NCBI RefSeq assembly: GCF_900103445.1
Contig: NZ_FNHS01000015.1
Coordinates: 62,001-126,000, forward strand
Direction of reading: 5' to 3'
Length of the DNA stretch: 64,000 bases
DNA from: Methylobacterium phyllostachyos
GTDB lineage: Bacteria > Pseudomonadota > Alphaproteobacteria > Rhizobiales > Beijerinckiaceae
Position numbers and translations under genes: made by a program. The notes beneath the pieces are model-generated. The model was not told where the DNA came from. It was given only the letters and a program-made list of their open reading frames with translations, and did not search any database. Positions 16,070 through 24,083 of this stretch are shown piece after piece; within the stretch, counting starts at the first letter, position 1, and every line of letters starts with the position of its first letter.

Positions 16070-17542
16070 TCAGCGCAGCTCCTCGTGCCAGGTCCGGCCG
16101 TCGCGCTCGATCAGCGCGATGGCGGCGGTCGGGCCCCAGCTGCCGGCCGGATAGGGCCGGGGCGCCTCCGGCCGGTCGGCCCAGGCCTTGAGCACGCCAT
16201 CCGCCCAGGCCCAGGCGGCCTCGACCTCGTCGCGCCGCATGAACAGGGTGGCGTTGCCGCGGACCACGTCCATCAGCAGGCGCTCGTAGGCGTCCGGATA
16301 GCGCTGCTTGAAGGTCTCCTCGAAGGAGATGTCGAGATCGGTCGGGCGCAGGCGCAGGCCGCCGGGTCCCGGATCCTTGGTCATCACCTCGAGCTTCATG
16401 CCCTCCTGCGGCTGCAGGCGGATCACCAGCCGGTTCGGCTCGCGGCCGAAGGCCTCCTCGGGGAAGATCGAGAACGGCGAGGCGCGGAACTGCACCACGA
16501 TCTCCGAGAGCTTCTGGGGCAGGCGCTTGCCGGTGCGCAGGTAGAACGGCACTCCGGCCCAGCGGCCGGACTGGATCTCGACCTTCATGGCCACGAAGGT
16601 CTCGGTCCGGCTCTCATGACCGAGTTCGGTCAGGTAGCCCTCCACGGGTTTGCCGTCGACGGCGCCCGCCACGTACTGGCCGCGGACCGTGGCGAACTGG
16701 ATGTCGTGGGCGGTGATCGGCTTGAGGGCGCGCAGCACCTTCAGCTTCTCGTCGCGGACCGAATTGGCTTCGAGGTTGAGCGGGCTCTCCATCGCGGTGA
16801 GGCAGAGGAGCTGCAGGATGTGGTTCTGCAGCATGTCGCGCATGGCGCCCGACGTGTCGTAGTAGCCCGCCCGCCCCTCGACCCCCACGGTCTCGGCGAC
16901 CGTGATCTGGACGTGATCGATCACGTCCGCGGTCCAGAGCCGCTCGAAGATCGTGTTGGCGAAGCGGAGCGACAGCAGGTTCTGGACCGTCTCCTTGCCG
17001 AGGTAGTGGTCGATCCGGAAGATCTGCGATTCGGGGAAGACCTCGCCCACCGCGTCGTTGATGGCGCGGGCCGATTTCAGATCCTTGCCGATCGGCTTCT
17101 CCAGCACGACGCGGGACTTCTCGCCGACGAGTCCGTGGGCCGCGAGGTTGCGGCAGATCGAGCCGTAGAGGTCGGGGGAGGTGGCGAGGTAGTAGGGCCG
17201 CACCTGTCCGGGCCGCTCGTCGAGCTTGGCCACGAGGTCGTCCCAGCCGCTGTCGCCGGCGCCGTCGACCGCCACGTAGTCGATATGGTCGAGGAAGCGC
17301 TGGAGCATGTCCTCGGTCAGGTCGGAGGCGGGCACGAAGCGCTTGAGGGCGTCGCGGGCGTGCTCGTGGAAGGCGTCGCGCGACAGCTCCGAGCGCGAGG
17401 CGCCGATGATCCGGCTGGTCTCCGGGATCTGGCCGTCCCGGAAGCGGTAGAACAGGGCCGGCAGAAGCTTTCGTGCGGTCAGATCGCCGGTCGCACCGAA
17501 GACGACGCAGTCGAAGGAAGCGACGGGGATGATCGTGGCCAA
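16070..17542 (-). CDS. zwf: Glucose-6-phosphate 1-dehydrogenase
   Basis: Zwf oxidises glucose 6-phosphate to 6-phosphogluconolactone with NADP, feeding the oxidative pentose phosphate or Entner-Doudoroff pathway. The 490-residue protein has FGATGDLTARKLLPALF (nucleotide-binding), the active-site motif FRIDHYLGKETVQN near residue 175, and VPFYLRTGKRLPQ. I assign the start to a TTG at 17540-17542 because GGGAG lies five bases upstream and the next residues, ATIIPVASFDCVVFGATGD, give the normal family N-terminus. No ATG is available there, and the frame continues upstream without family similarity. pgl, edd and gnd are not adjacent in the window. Confidence 0.94.
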   Translation of the reverse strand: MATIIPVASFDCVVFGATGDLTARKLLPALFYRFRDGQIPETSRIIGASRSELSRDAFHEHARDALKRFVPASDLTEDMLQRFLDHIDYVAVDGAGDSGWDDLVAKLDERPGQVRPYYLATSPDLYGSICRNLAAHGLVGEKSRVVLEKPIGKDLKSARAINDAVGEVFPESQIFRIDHYLGKETVQNLLSLRFANTIFERLWTADVIDHVQITVAETVGVEGRAGYYDTSGAMRDMLQNHILQLLCLTAMESPLNLEANSVRDEKLKVLRALKPITAHDIQFATVRGQYVAGAVDGKPVEGYLTELGHESRTETFVAMKVEIQSGRWAGVPFYLRTGKRLPQKLSEIVVQFRASPFSIFPEEAFGREPNRLVIRLQPQEGMKLEVMTKDPGPGGLRLRPTDLDISFEETFKQRYPDAYERLLMDVVRGNATLFMRRDEVEAAWAWADGVLKAWADRPEAPRPYPAGSWGPTAAIALIERDGRTWHEELR

Positions 17543-17689
17543 GGGCGGCTCCCGGTTGTCGTGCGCTGATCCCGCGCGGCGTGTGCGCCGCACACACCTA
17601 ACCTGGGTGCAAGCGCTTCGCCAGACGAGGGGTGCGGCGTGCCAAGGCTGAAGCGATCCGGTCATGCCAAGTTGAGTGATAAAGCGCTT

Positions 17690-17729
17690 CCGTCTTTGCG
17701 AGCGTAGCGAAGCAACCCAGGGCACCGCG
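17690..17729 (+). repeat. Left terminal inverted repeat of GIY-YIG element
   Basis: The 40 bases pair with 18073-18112, with two mismatches by eye. Translating through it gives the peptide LCERSEATQG, a frequent artefact when such repeats are translated, so it is not counted as coding. Confidence 0.8.
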
Positions 17730-17771
17730 CGGCGAGTCGCCCTGCGCAACCGTAGCAACAGGCCTGCAACG

Positions 17772-18059
17772 ATGCGCGAGCCGGCCGTCTACATCATGGC
17801 GAGTCGCCGCAACGGAACGCTTTACACGGGTGTGACCTCGAACCTCCCCCGGCGCGTCTATGAGCATCGCGAGGTGCTGCTTGTGGGCTTTACGAGCCGC
17901 TATGCTTGCAAGCTCTTGGTTTGGTACGAGCCTTATCCCACGATGGCGGAGGCCATCACACGCGAGAAACAGATCAAAGCTGGATCCCGAAAGAAGAAGC
18001 TCGCCCTGATCGAGGTGATGAGTCCGGATTGGCGCGACCTGTATCCCGACCTCGCGTGA
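17772..18059 (+). CDS. GIY-YIG nuclease domain protein
   Basis: The 95-residue protein is a stand-alone GIY-YIG domain. VYIMASRRNGTLYTGVTSNL carries the paired (Y)YI and LYTG strands, RRVYEHR the catalytic Arg helix, and REKQIKAGSRKKKLALIE the family's C-terminal lysine-rich helix; a Glu in VWYEPYPTMAEA precedes it. The type is the small YhbQ/URI group, single-strand or homing-type endonucleases with no extra DNA-binding domain. The start ATG at 17772 gives MREPAVYIM; the longer frame begins in the left inverted repeat. The gene sits between two family B half-palindromes, so it belongs to the element rather than to a host operon. Confidence 0.88.
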   Translation: MREPAVYIMASRRNGTLYTGVTSNLPRRVYEHREVLLVGFTSRYACKLLVWYEPYPTMAEAITREKQIKAGSRKKKLALIEVMSPDWRDLYPDLA

Positions 18060-18072
18060 ATGCGTCAGGCGT

Positions 18073-18112
18073 CGCGGAGCCCTGGGTTGCTTCGCTGCGC
18101 TCGCAAAGACGG
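18073..18112 (-). repeat. Right terminal inverted repeat of GIY-YIG element
   Basis: The reverse complement matches the left end at 17690-17729 at 38 of 40 bases. It starts 13 bases after the nuclease stop codon. Confidence 0.8.
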
Positions 18113-18161
18113 CGGATGCGATCGTCCCACAGAAATTCACCCGCGGCCGGCCCCGCCCCTC

Positions 18162-18252
18162 CGTCATCACGAGCGCAGCGAAGTGACCCAGGGCAGCGCG
18201 ACATCGGAACGTGTGGCGCCAACCGGATTGCTCCGCTTCGAGGAGCACGACG
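18162..18252. repeat. Palindromic repeat family B, decayed copy (B3)
   Basis: The left arm, cgtcatcacgagcg followed by agtgacccagggcagcgcgac, is well preserved. The right arm (ggattgctccgcttcgagga) is diverged from the canonical arm. It lies 50 bp beyond the GIY-YIG element and abuts the stop of the next minus-strand gene. Confidence 0.7.
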
Positions 18253-18254
18253 CT

Positions 18255-18701
18255 TCATGGCCTTCCCTTTCGCAAGGTCCCGTCCGAACGGAACCGCGGC
18301 TTGCCGGCCGGCCAGGCATGGGGATCGATCCGATCCCGAACAGTAAGCAGGAAGCGCAGGAACGCGTCCGGGTCGGTCCACACGCTCCGCATCGTGTCGC
18401 TTTCCGTCTCTCGCCAGATCGCCTGCGCCTCGGCGAAGGTCACGGTGCCATCCGTCAGTTCGGTGATGAACTCCGAGACGAGGCGATGCTCCGCCTTCGG
18501 CAGCCTTGCGAGCGCAGCTTCGAGGAGAGCTCGGCCGTCATTCCCGACCTGCCCCATGGCCGGCCCGAGGCCGGCATCCGCGAAATGGGCCTGCCGGTGC
18601 AGGGCGTTGCCGAAGCGGATGAAGGCTGCCCGCGCCGTCGCGGCCGGCGGGCCGAAGATGGGTTCCTTGATACGCGCCGGCGGGCGCGGCCGCCGGGCCA
18701 C
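18255..18701 (-). CDS. Hypothetical protein, co-transcribed with SDR gene
   Basis: The 148-residue protein is not recognised. The N-terminus is Arg/Pro-rich (MARRPRPPARIKEP); the middle is helical (LLEAALARLPKAEHRLVSEFI), and the C-terminus contains WTDPDAFLRFLLTVRDRIDP and ends KGRP. It has no signal peptide or membrane segment. The GTG start at 18699-18701 directly abuts the TAG stop of the upstream SDR gene, with GGAGGG seven to eight bases before it, so translation is probably coupled to the SDR. A role beside that enzyme is inferred from this arrangement only. The stop lies next to a decayed family B repeat. Confidence 0.7.
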   Translation of the reverse strand: MARRPRPPARIKEPIFGPPAATARAAFIRFGNALHRQAHFADAGLGPAMGQVGNDGRALLEAALARLPKAEHRLVSEFITELTDGTVTFAEAQAIWRETESDTMRSVWTDPDAFLRFLLTVRDRIDPHAWPAGKPRFRSDGTLRKGRP

Positions 18702-19544
18702 CTATCCCTCCATGTACTGCTTGAACGCCTCGGCGAAATCCGGATGCCAGCGCGAGAGCGCCGGCCGGTTCTCGATGATGTCGCCCGCCGCCCAGGCGAT
18801 CCGCTTCTCGTCCTGCGCCCGGGTGGTCTCGTTGTCGGGGCAGAGGATGTAGAAATCGCCCGCCGCCAACCGCTCCAGCAGGAACGACACGGTCTCCTCC
18901 GGCGTCCAGGCGCCGGCCGGCTTCTCGGCGACGCCGCGAGCCTTGGTGAGCCCCGTATAGACGAAGCCCGGGATCAACAGGTGGGCGGTGGTCTGGCAGC
19001 CCGCGCGGTTGCGCAACTCGTGGGCGAGCGCCTCGGTGACCGCCTTCACCCCCGCCTTCGAGACGTTGTAGGGCGCGTTGCCGGGCGGCGTGGTGATGCC
19101 CTGCTTCGAGCCGGTCACAATCACGGCCCCGGGCTTGCCCCCCTCGATCATGCCGGGCGCGAAGGCGTGGATGCCGTTGACCACGCCCCAGAGGTTGGTG
19201 CCCAGGATCCGCGTCCAGGTCTCGGCATCCGAGAACAGCTTGCCGCCGGCCTCGATCCCGGCGTTCAACATGACGATGGCGGGCGGCCCGCCCCGCGCAA
19301 CGGCGGCTGCCAGGGCCTCCACGGCACCCCGGTCGGAGACGTCGGTCGGCACCGCGCGGACCTCGACAGCGGCGAGTTCGGCCACGGCCGCGCGGGCGGC
19401 GTCGAGCGCCGGCCCCGGCAGATCGGCGAGCCAGACATTCATGCCCGCCCGCGCGAAGGCCTGCGCGGCGGCGAGCCCGATGCCGCTCGCGGCCCCGGTG
19501 ACGACGGCGCTGCGGCCGGGGCTGATGGCGGGATGCTGGCTCAT
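18702..19544 (-). CDS. SDR-family oxidoreductase
   Basis: A 280-residue short-chain dehydrogenase/reductase with the VTGAASGIGLAAA cofactor loop near residue 16, MLNAGIEAGG around residue 90, VTGSKQG, and the active-site YNVSKAGVKAV near residue 155. The Asp after the second strand (WLADLPG) suggests NAD preference. The C-terminal 60 residues, with FYILCPDNETTRAQDEKR and RWHPDF, are longer than a minimal SDR and resemble the group often annotated as short-chain dehydrogenases of unknown substrate. The next gene begins at its stop codon, forming a two-gene operon. Confidence 0.86.
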   Translation of the reverse strand: MSQHPAISPGRSAVVTGAASGIGLAAAQAFARAGMNVWLADLPGPALDAARAAVAELAAVEVRAVPTDVSDRGAVEALAAAVARGGPPAIVMLNAGIEAGGKLFSDAETWTRILGTNLWGVVNGIHAFAPGMIEGGKPGAVIVTGSKQGITTPPGNAPYNVSKAGVKAVTEALAHELRNRAGCQTTAHLLIPGFVYTGLTKARGVAEKPAGAWTPEETVSFLLERLAAGDFYILCPDNETTRAQDEKRIAWAAGDIIENRPALSRWHPDFAEAFKQYMEG

Positions 19545-19707
19545 AGGGAATCCTCGGCTGGATGGCGCCCTTCAGATGGGGCGAGGCCGGATGAAGGCGA
19601 GTTGATGCACCGGATCGAACGGAAGGCCGCCCGCAGACTCAGCGGATCGTAACCTCCGCCGCCGCATGCTCTGATGCCGGTGATCCCACCGACCCCGAGG
19701 ATACGGC

Positions 19708-20886
19708 ATGCCGATCTGTCCGAGCCGCCGGTCTGTTCTCGCCGGGATGGCCTGCGCGGGGCTCGCCACGGCGGCGCGGGGGGCCGCGCCCACCGGGTTC
19801 GGGCCGCTCGGCCGCCCATCCTGGTCGAGCGACAGCCTCCAGGCCGCGGCCGCCGCGAAGGGCCTGCTCTACGGCTGCGAGGTGCCGTTCCACCGGTTCG
19901 ATTCCACGCCCGCCTACCGGCAGGCGGTGGCGCGGGAATGCGGCATTCTGGTCTGCGGCACCGAGATGAAGATGGAGGAGGTGCTGCCGGCCCCGGGCCA
20001 GACCGACTTCGCCCGGGGCGACGCGATCCTGCGCTTCGCCCGCGCGAACGGCCAAAAGATGCGCGGCCACACCCTGGTCTGGCACGCGGCGCTCCCGCCC
20101 TGGGTCGGCCCCTTGCTCGGACGAGCGAGCGCGGCGCAAGGCGAAGACTTCATGCGCCGCTGGATCGAGACCGTGGCGGGCCATTACCGGGGCCAGATCG
20201 TCGCCTGGGATGTGGTCAACGAGATTTTGGGCAACGAGGCCGATCCCGACCGCGGCGGGGGCCTGCGCGACTCGCCCTGGCTCGCCTCGATCGGGCCCGG
20301 CTACGTGGATCTCGCCTTCCGCATCCTGCACGAGACCGACCCGGCGGCCGCCGGCACGTGGAACGAGGATGCGGTCGAGCAGGGCGCGCCCTGGATGGAG
20401 GCCAAGCGCACCAAGGTCCTGCGCCGGCTGGAGGCGATGCGGTCTCGCGGCGTGCCGATCCGGCGCTTCGGCCTGCAATCCCACCTCACCAGCACGATCC
20501 CGATCGACCAGGGCCAGCTCCGGCGCTTCCTGCGGGAGATCGGCCAGATGGGCCTCGGAATCGCGATCACCGAGCTCGACATCGACGACCGGGTCTTTCC
20601 CTCCGACGTGCCGACCCGCGACCGGATGGTGGCCGACTTCGCGCGGCGCTACCTCGACGTGGTGCTGGACGAGCCGTCGCTCCTCGACGTGCTGACCTGG
20701 GACATCTACGACCCGGACACGTGGCTGAACGACCACCCCTACCGCAAGCGGCCGGACGGTCTGCCCCAGCGGGCCCTGCCGCTGGATTCGCAATTCCGGC
20801 GCAAGCCCCTCTGGCACGCCATGAAGGGCGCCTTCACGTCGGCGCCGGACCATACAGCCGCGCGGGACAAACTCAGGCGGGCGTGA
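19708..20886 (+). CDS. Endo-1,4-beta-xylanase, GH10 family, Tat-type signal
   Basis: The 392-residue protein starts MPICPSRRSVLAGMACAGLA, a twin-arginine-like signal, then a GH10 domain. The acid/base Glu is in AWDVVNEILG near residue 170 and the nucleophile Glu in AITELDIDD near residue 290. HTLVWHAALPPWV and FGLQSHL are further family landmarks, and the length is typical of a single-domain GH10 enzyme. It would cut xylan in the periplasm or outside the cell, fitting a plant-associated bacterium. The stop overlaps the 3' end of the convergent acyltransferase gene by 14 bases. No xylose-use genes are nearby. Confidence 0.93.
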   Translation: MPICPSRRSVLAGMACAGLATAARGAAPTGFGPLGRPSWSSDSLQAAAAAKGLLYGCEVPFHRFDSTPAYRQAVARECGILVCGTEMKMEEVLPAPGQTDFARGDAILRFARANGQKMRGHTLVWHAALPPWVGPLLGRASAAQGEDFMRRWIETVAGHYRGQIVAWDVVNEILGNEADPDRGGGLRDSPWLASIGPGYVDLAFRILHETDPAAAGTWNEDAVEQGAPWMEAKRTKVLRRLEAMRSRGVPIRRFGLQSHLTSTIPIDQGQLRRFLREIGQMGLGIAITELDIDDRVFPSDVPTRDRMVADFARRYLDVVLDEPSLLDVLTWDIYDPDTWLNDHPYRKRPDGLPQRALPLDSQFRRKPLWHAMKGAFTSAPDHTAARDKLRRA

Positions 20887-21991
20887 CCCCGGCCTGCCGG
20901 CCCCCATCGGCGAGGATCGGCTCGGGCGGCCGTTCCGCCAGGAGCCGGCGGCGCAGGTGCGCGCAGGGGCGCTCGACCAGAGTGTACATCCCCCAGCACC
21001 AGAGCAGCGTCGGCGGGAAGGCCGCGAGCATCAGCGACAGGCCGTGCAGGCCGGGCCACAGGTGCAGCACCAGCGCCACCACGGCCATGTGGGCGAGGTA
21101 GAAGCTGTACGACCACAGCCCGAGCTGGCGCATCGGCCGGCTGGCGAGAAGCCGCACCGCGGGTCCTTCTCCGTGCAGCAGGTAGGCGAAGGGCACGAAC
21201 AGGGCCGCGCTCTGCAGGGTGTAGCGCAGGGTCTCGCGGAAGGCGGGCGCCCGCACCGCCAGGGTGCCGAGGATCACCGCGAGGCTGAAGCCCACGTGCC
21301 ACGCCTTCGGCCGCCACGCTGCGTCCGCCGGGATAACCGGGTTGTTCCACAAAGCGAGGCAGCAGCCGAACAGGATCGCGTCGATGCGGGTATGGGTCCA
21401 GGAATAATTCAGGCTGTAGTCGGCGAGCCGCCATACGTTGACGCAGCGGATCGCCAGGACCGCAGCGCAGATCCCCAGGCAGGCGAGCGCCGCCCGTCGC
21501 GGTTGCAAGCGGCCCAGCCACAGGACGTAGGCCAGGGGGAAAACCAGATAAAAGTGCTCCTCGATGGCGAGGCTCCAGAGGGGCACGGGCAGCACCGCCT
21601 CGGTGCCGAACAGGCCGGGATAGTTCGTCAGGAACGTCGCCTGCCCCAGGATCGCCGCCGGATCGACCGGCATCCAGTCGAGCAGCCCCAGCGCGTAGAG
21701 CCCGCCCGCGGCGAGCAGGGTCAGGTACATCGGTGGCAGAATGCGCAAGCTCCGCCGCAGGTAGAAGGCCGGGAGCGAGACCGCGCCGGTCCGCGCCCGC
21801 TCGATCCGCAGCAGGGTGGTGATCAGGTAGCCGCTGAGGAAGAAGAAGACCGTGACCCCGAAGCCCCCGGGGACGACGTGGCTGTACCCGCAGTGGGCCG
21901 CGAACACGATCAGGATGGCGAGCGCCCGCACCCCGTCGAGCTGCGGCAGGTAAGGCATCACCGCAGGGGCCCGCTTCCCAGAGTCCGGCAT
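20873..21991 (-). CDS. Acyltransferase 3 family membrane protein
   Basis: The 372-residue protein has the acyltransferase-3 N-terminus YLPQLDGVRALAILIVFAAHC, with the catalytic His. PGGFGVTVFFFLSGYLITTLL follows, then about ten predicted membrane helices. These enzymes O-acetylate surface polysaccharides or lipids; RIDAILFGCCLALW is another family landmark. The ATG at 21991 (MPDSGKRAP) is preferred, though the frame reaches 22039. The 3' end overlaps the convergent xylanase gene. The target glycan is unknown. Confidence 0.9.
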   Translation of the reverse strand: MPDSGKRAPAVMPYLPQLDGVRALAILIVFAAHCGYSHVVPGGFGVTVFFFLSGYLITTLLRIERARTGAVSLPAFYLRRSLRILPPMYLTLLAAGGLYALGLLDWMPVDPAAILGQATFLTNYPGLFGTEAVLPVPLWSLAIEEHFYLVFPLAYVLWLGRLQPRRAALACLGICAAVLAIRCVNVWRLADYSLNYSWTHTRIDAILFGCCLALWNNPVIPADAAWRPKAWHVGFSLAVILGTLAVRAPAFRETLRYTLQSAALFVPFAYLLHGEGPAVRLLASRPMRQLGLWSYSFYLAHMAVVALVLHLWPGLHGLSLMLAAFPPTLLWCWGMYTLVERPCAHLRRRLLAERPPEPILADGGRQAGVTPA

Positions 21992-22214
21992 GAGGGAGTC
22001 GCTCCTCCTTTGCGGCAGGGACAACCCTGAGCCGAACAATAAGGGGTATTTTCGGTCGCCCCGACATCCGTAGACGCCGCGGTGCTTCGAAAGACGTCGC
22101 GGGATGGTGAATCTGCTCTTTGAAACGCCGTCCCGATAGGAGGAGATTGGTAACCACGCCGGCCCATCATGCCGCCGATCCGCCCCGAGTCGGGCGCCGT
22201 CGGGAGTGTTGCGT

Positions 22215-23912
22215 ATGGGCCCGGTCCGTCCCCGCCGTCATGCCCGTCCGGGAGCCGCGCTCGGCGCCGGCCTGTCGCTGCTGACGCTCCTCGGCGCCTC
22301 CATCGATGCACGGGCGCAGGGCGCGCCAACGGCCGCGGCGCCGGCAAGCCCGGCACCGGTTCCGCCAGCCGCGTCTGCCGCCACGGCGTCCCCGGTCGCG
22401 CCGGACGGCGCGGCCGCGAAGGGTCAGGAGCCCAAGTCAGCGGAGTCCAAGACGGCGGAGTCCAAGGCCACCGACGCGAAGGCCGTCGAGCTCAAGCCCA
22501 ATGCAGCCGCATCCGGCGAGCCGAAGCCGAGCGATCCCAGGCCCGCCGAGGCCGCGGCGCCGGACAGCAAGCCGCTGGAAGCCGCCAAGCGGACGCGCGA
22601 GCCGGCCCCCCTGGTCTACGCCAAGGTCTCCACCGACCCGAGCCCGACCCTGACCGCGCGTACCTTCCTCGACACGCTGCGCGCCGCCGAGCGCTACGCG
22701 GCCTTCGCGGAGGCCGGTGGCTGGGAGCAACTGCCCGAAGACCTCGCGCGCCTGAAGCCCGGCGAGCGCAGCCCGGCGATTCCGGCTTTGCGCCACCACC
22801 TGACGCTCACCGGCGACCTGCCGGCCGACGCGCCGCCGAGCGACCGGCTCGACCCGCCGCTTGTGGCGGCGCTCGCGGCCTTCCAGGGCCGCCACGGGCT
22901 GCCCGACAGCGGCATCCTGGGCCGGCTCACCCTCAACGCGCTCAACGTGCCGGCTTCGGTGCGCCAGAAGCAGCTCGCGGCGTCGGCGGCCCGGCTGATG
23001 GGCTCGAAATTCCCGTTCGGCGAGCGCTACATCGTGGTCAACATCCCCTCGGCCGCCGTCGAGGCGGTGGAGAGCGGCACGGTGGTGCGCCGCTACGTCG
23101 CCGTCGTCGGCTCGCCCGACAAGGCGACGCCCACGGTGGAGACCCGGATCACCGACATCAACTTCAACCCGACCTGGACGGTCCCGGCCTCGGTGGTGAA
23201 GAACGAGATCATCCCGCAGATGCGGAAGAACCCGGGCTATCTCGCCAAGAACCACATCCGGATCCTCGGGGCCACGGGCGAGGTCGACCCGACCAAGATC
23301 GACTGGGCGGGCGAGAAGGCGGTCAACTACACGCTGCGCCAGGATTCCGGCTTCGACAATTCGCTCGGTCAGGTGCGGATCGACATGCCGAACCGCTTTG
23401 CCGTCTACATGCACGACACGCCGGCGAAATCCCTGTTCGCCGCGAGCGTGCGCTTCCACAGCCATGGCTGCGTCCGGGTCGGTCAGGTGAAGGAACTGGT
23501 CGGCTGGCTGTTGCAGGGCACGGAGGGGCCGAACGGACCGGGCAGCAGCTGGGGCCCGATCGAGATCGAGACCGGCATCGCCGACGGCGAGCGCCGGGAC
23601 ATCAAGCTGCCCAAGCCCGTGCCGGTGACCTTCGTGTACCTCACCGGCTACGCCACCCCGGACGGGAAGGCGCATTTCCGCGACGACATCTACAAGCTCG
23701 ACACGCCGGCGCCGGAGCCGGCGGCCACGGGGGCGATCCCGCCGGCCGACGCCGTGGCTGCGCCGGCCGGGGTTAAGCCAGCGGCCGCCAACGCCCCTGC
23801 TCGGAAGACCACCGCACCCGCTGCCGCGAAACCGGTCCCGGCGGCCAAGCTCGAGCCGGCCAAGATCCGGGCGGCGCATCGGCCCTCGGAACCGGCGGTC
23901 CGCGTCGACTGA
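22215..23912 (+). CDS. L,D-transpeptidase with peptidoglycan-binding domain (YcbB-like)
   Basis: The 565-residue protein starts with a signal segment (ALGAGLSLLTLLGASIDARA). A low-complexity Ala/Pro/Lys region to about residue 130 contains repeated ESKTAESKATDAKA-type runs. A helical domain follows, then a peptidoglycan-binding repeat (VAALAAFQGRHGLPDSGILG) and a YkuD domain with SVRFHSHGCVRVGQVKEL. The order resembles YcbB/LdtD, the beta-lactam-insensitive 3-3 cross-linking type. The ATG at 22215 has GGGAG eight bases upstream; a GTG at 22206 is the alternative. The C-terminus is again Ala/Pro/Lys-rich and probably disordered. Confidence 0.92.
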   Translation: MGPVRPRRHARPGAALGAGLSLLTLLGASIDARAQGAPTAAAPASPAPVPPAASAATASPVAPDGAAAKGQEPKSAESKTAESKATDAKAVELKPNAAASGEPKPSDPRPAEAAAPDSKPLEAAKRTREPAPLVYAKVSTDPSPTLTARTFLDTLRAAERYAAFAEAGGWEQLPEDLARLKPGERSPAIPALRHHLTLTGDLPADAPPSDRLDPPLVAALAAFQGRHGLPDSGILGRLTLNALNVPASVRQKQLAASAARLMGSKFPFGERYIVVNIPSAAVEAVESGTVVRRYVAVVGSPDKATPTVETRITDINFNPTWTVPASVVKNEIIPQMRKNPGYLAKNHIRILGATGEVDPTKIDWAGEKAVNYTLRQDSGFDNSLGQVRIDMPNRFAVYMHDTPAKSLFAASVRFHSHGCVRVGQVKELVGWLLQGTEGPNGPGSSWGPIEIETGIADGERRDIKLPKPVPVTFVYLTGYATPDGKAHFRDDIYKLDTPAPEPAATGAIPPADAVAAPAGVKPAAANAPARKTTAPAAAKPVPAAKLEPAKIRAAHRPSEPAVRVD

Positions 23913-23943
23913 CGCCGGTTCGGCGACGTCGATGCGGCACGTT

Positions 23944-24033
23944 CGTCATCACGCGCGGCGCGAAGTGATCCAGGGCAGCGCGACAACGGACATCGTGGCG
24001 CAACGGGATTGCTTCGCTCCGCGCGCAAAGACG
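23944..24033. repeat. Palindromic repeat family B, solo element (B4)
   Basis: A 90-bp imperfect palindrome between two convergent genes. The left arm is cgtcatcacgcgcg ... gaagtgatccagggc and the right arm, reverse complement, is cgtctttgcgcgcg ... gaagcaatccc. The arms carry paired changes relative to B1 (gag to gcg on both sides). Confidence 0.8.
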
Positions 24034-24083
24034 GCGGCATCGGAACGATCGATCGGTGGCCCATCGGACTTGGGCCGCTGGGC

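Larger units (their letters stand above)
17690..18112 (+). mobile_element. GIY-YIG nuclease element bounded by 40-bp terminal inverted repeats
   Basis: The 423-bp unit begins and ends with matching inverted ends. Positions 17690-17729 and the reverse complement of 18073-18112 agree at 38 of 40 bases by eye. Between them is a complete 95-residue GIY-YIG nuclease gene. The ends (ccgtctttgcgagcg ... gaagcaacccaggg) are the same sequence as the arms of the gene-less family B palindromes at 15.6, 18.2 and 23.9 kb. No obvious target-site duplication was found next to the ends. The layout resembles an autonomous element with non-autonomous, MITE-like relatives. Mobility is inferred, not shown. Confidence 0.7.

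Noticed and set aside
17676..17771. N-terminal extension of the GIY-YIG gene (MIKRFRLCERSEATQG...)
   Set aside because: This peptide is a translation of the terminal inverted repeat; the nuclease domain starts properly at the ATG at 17772.
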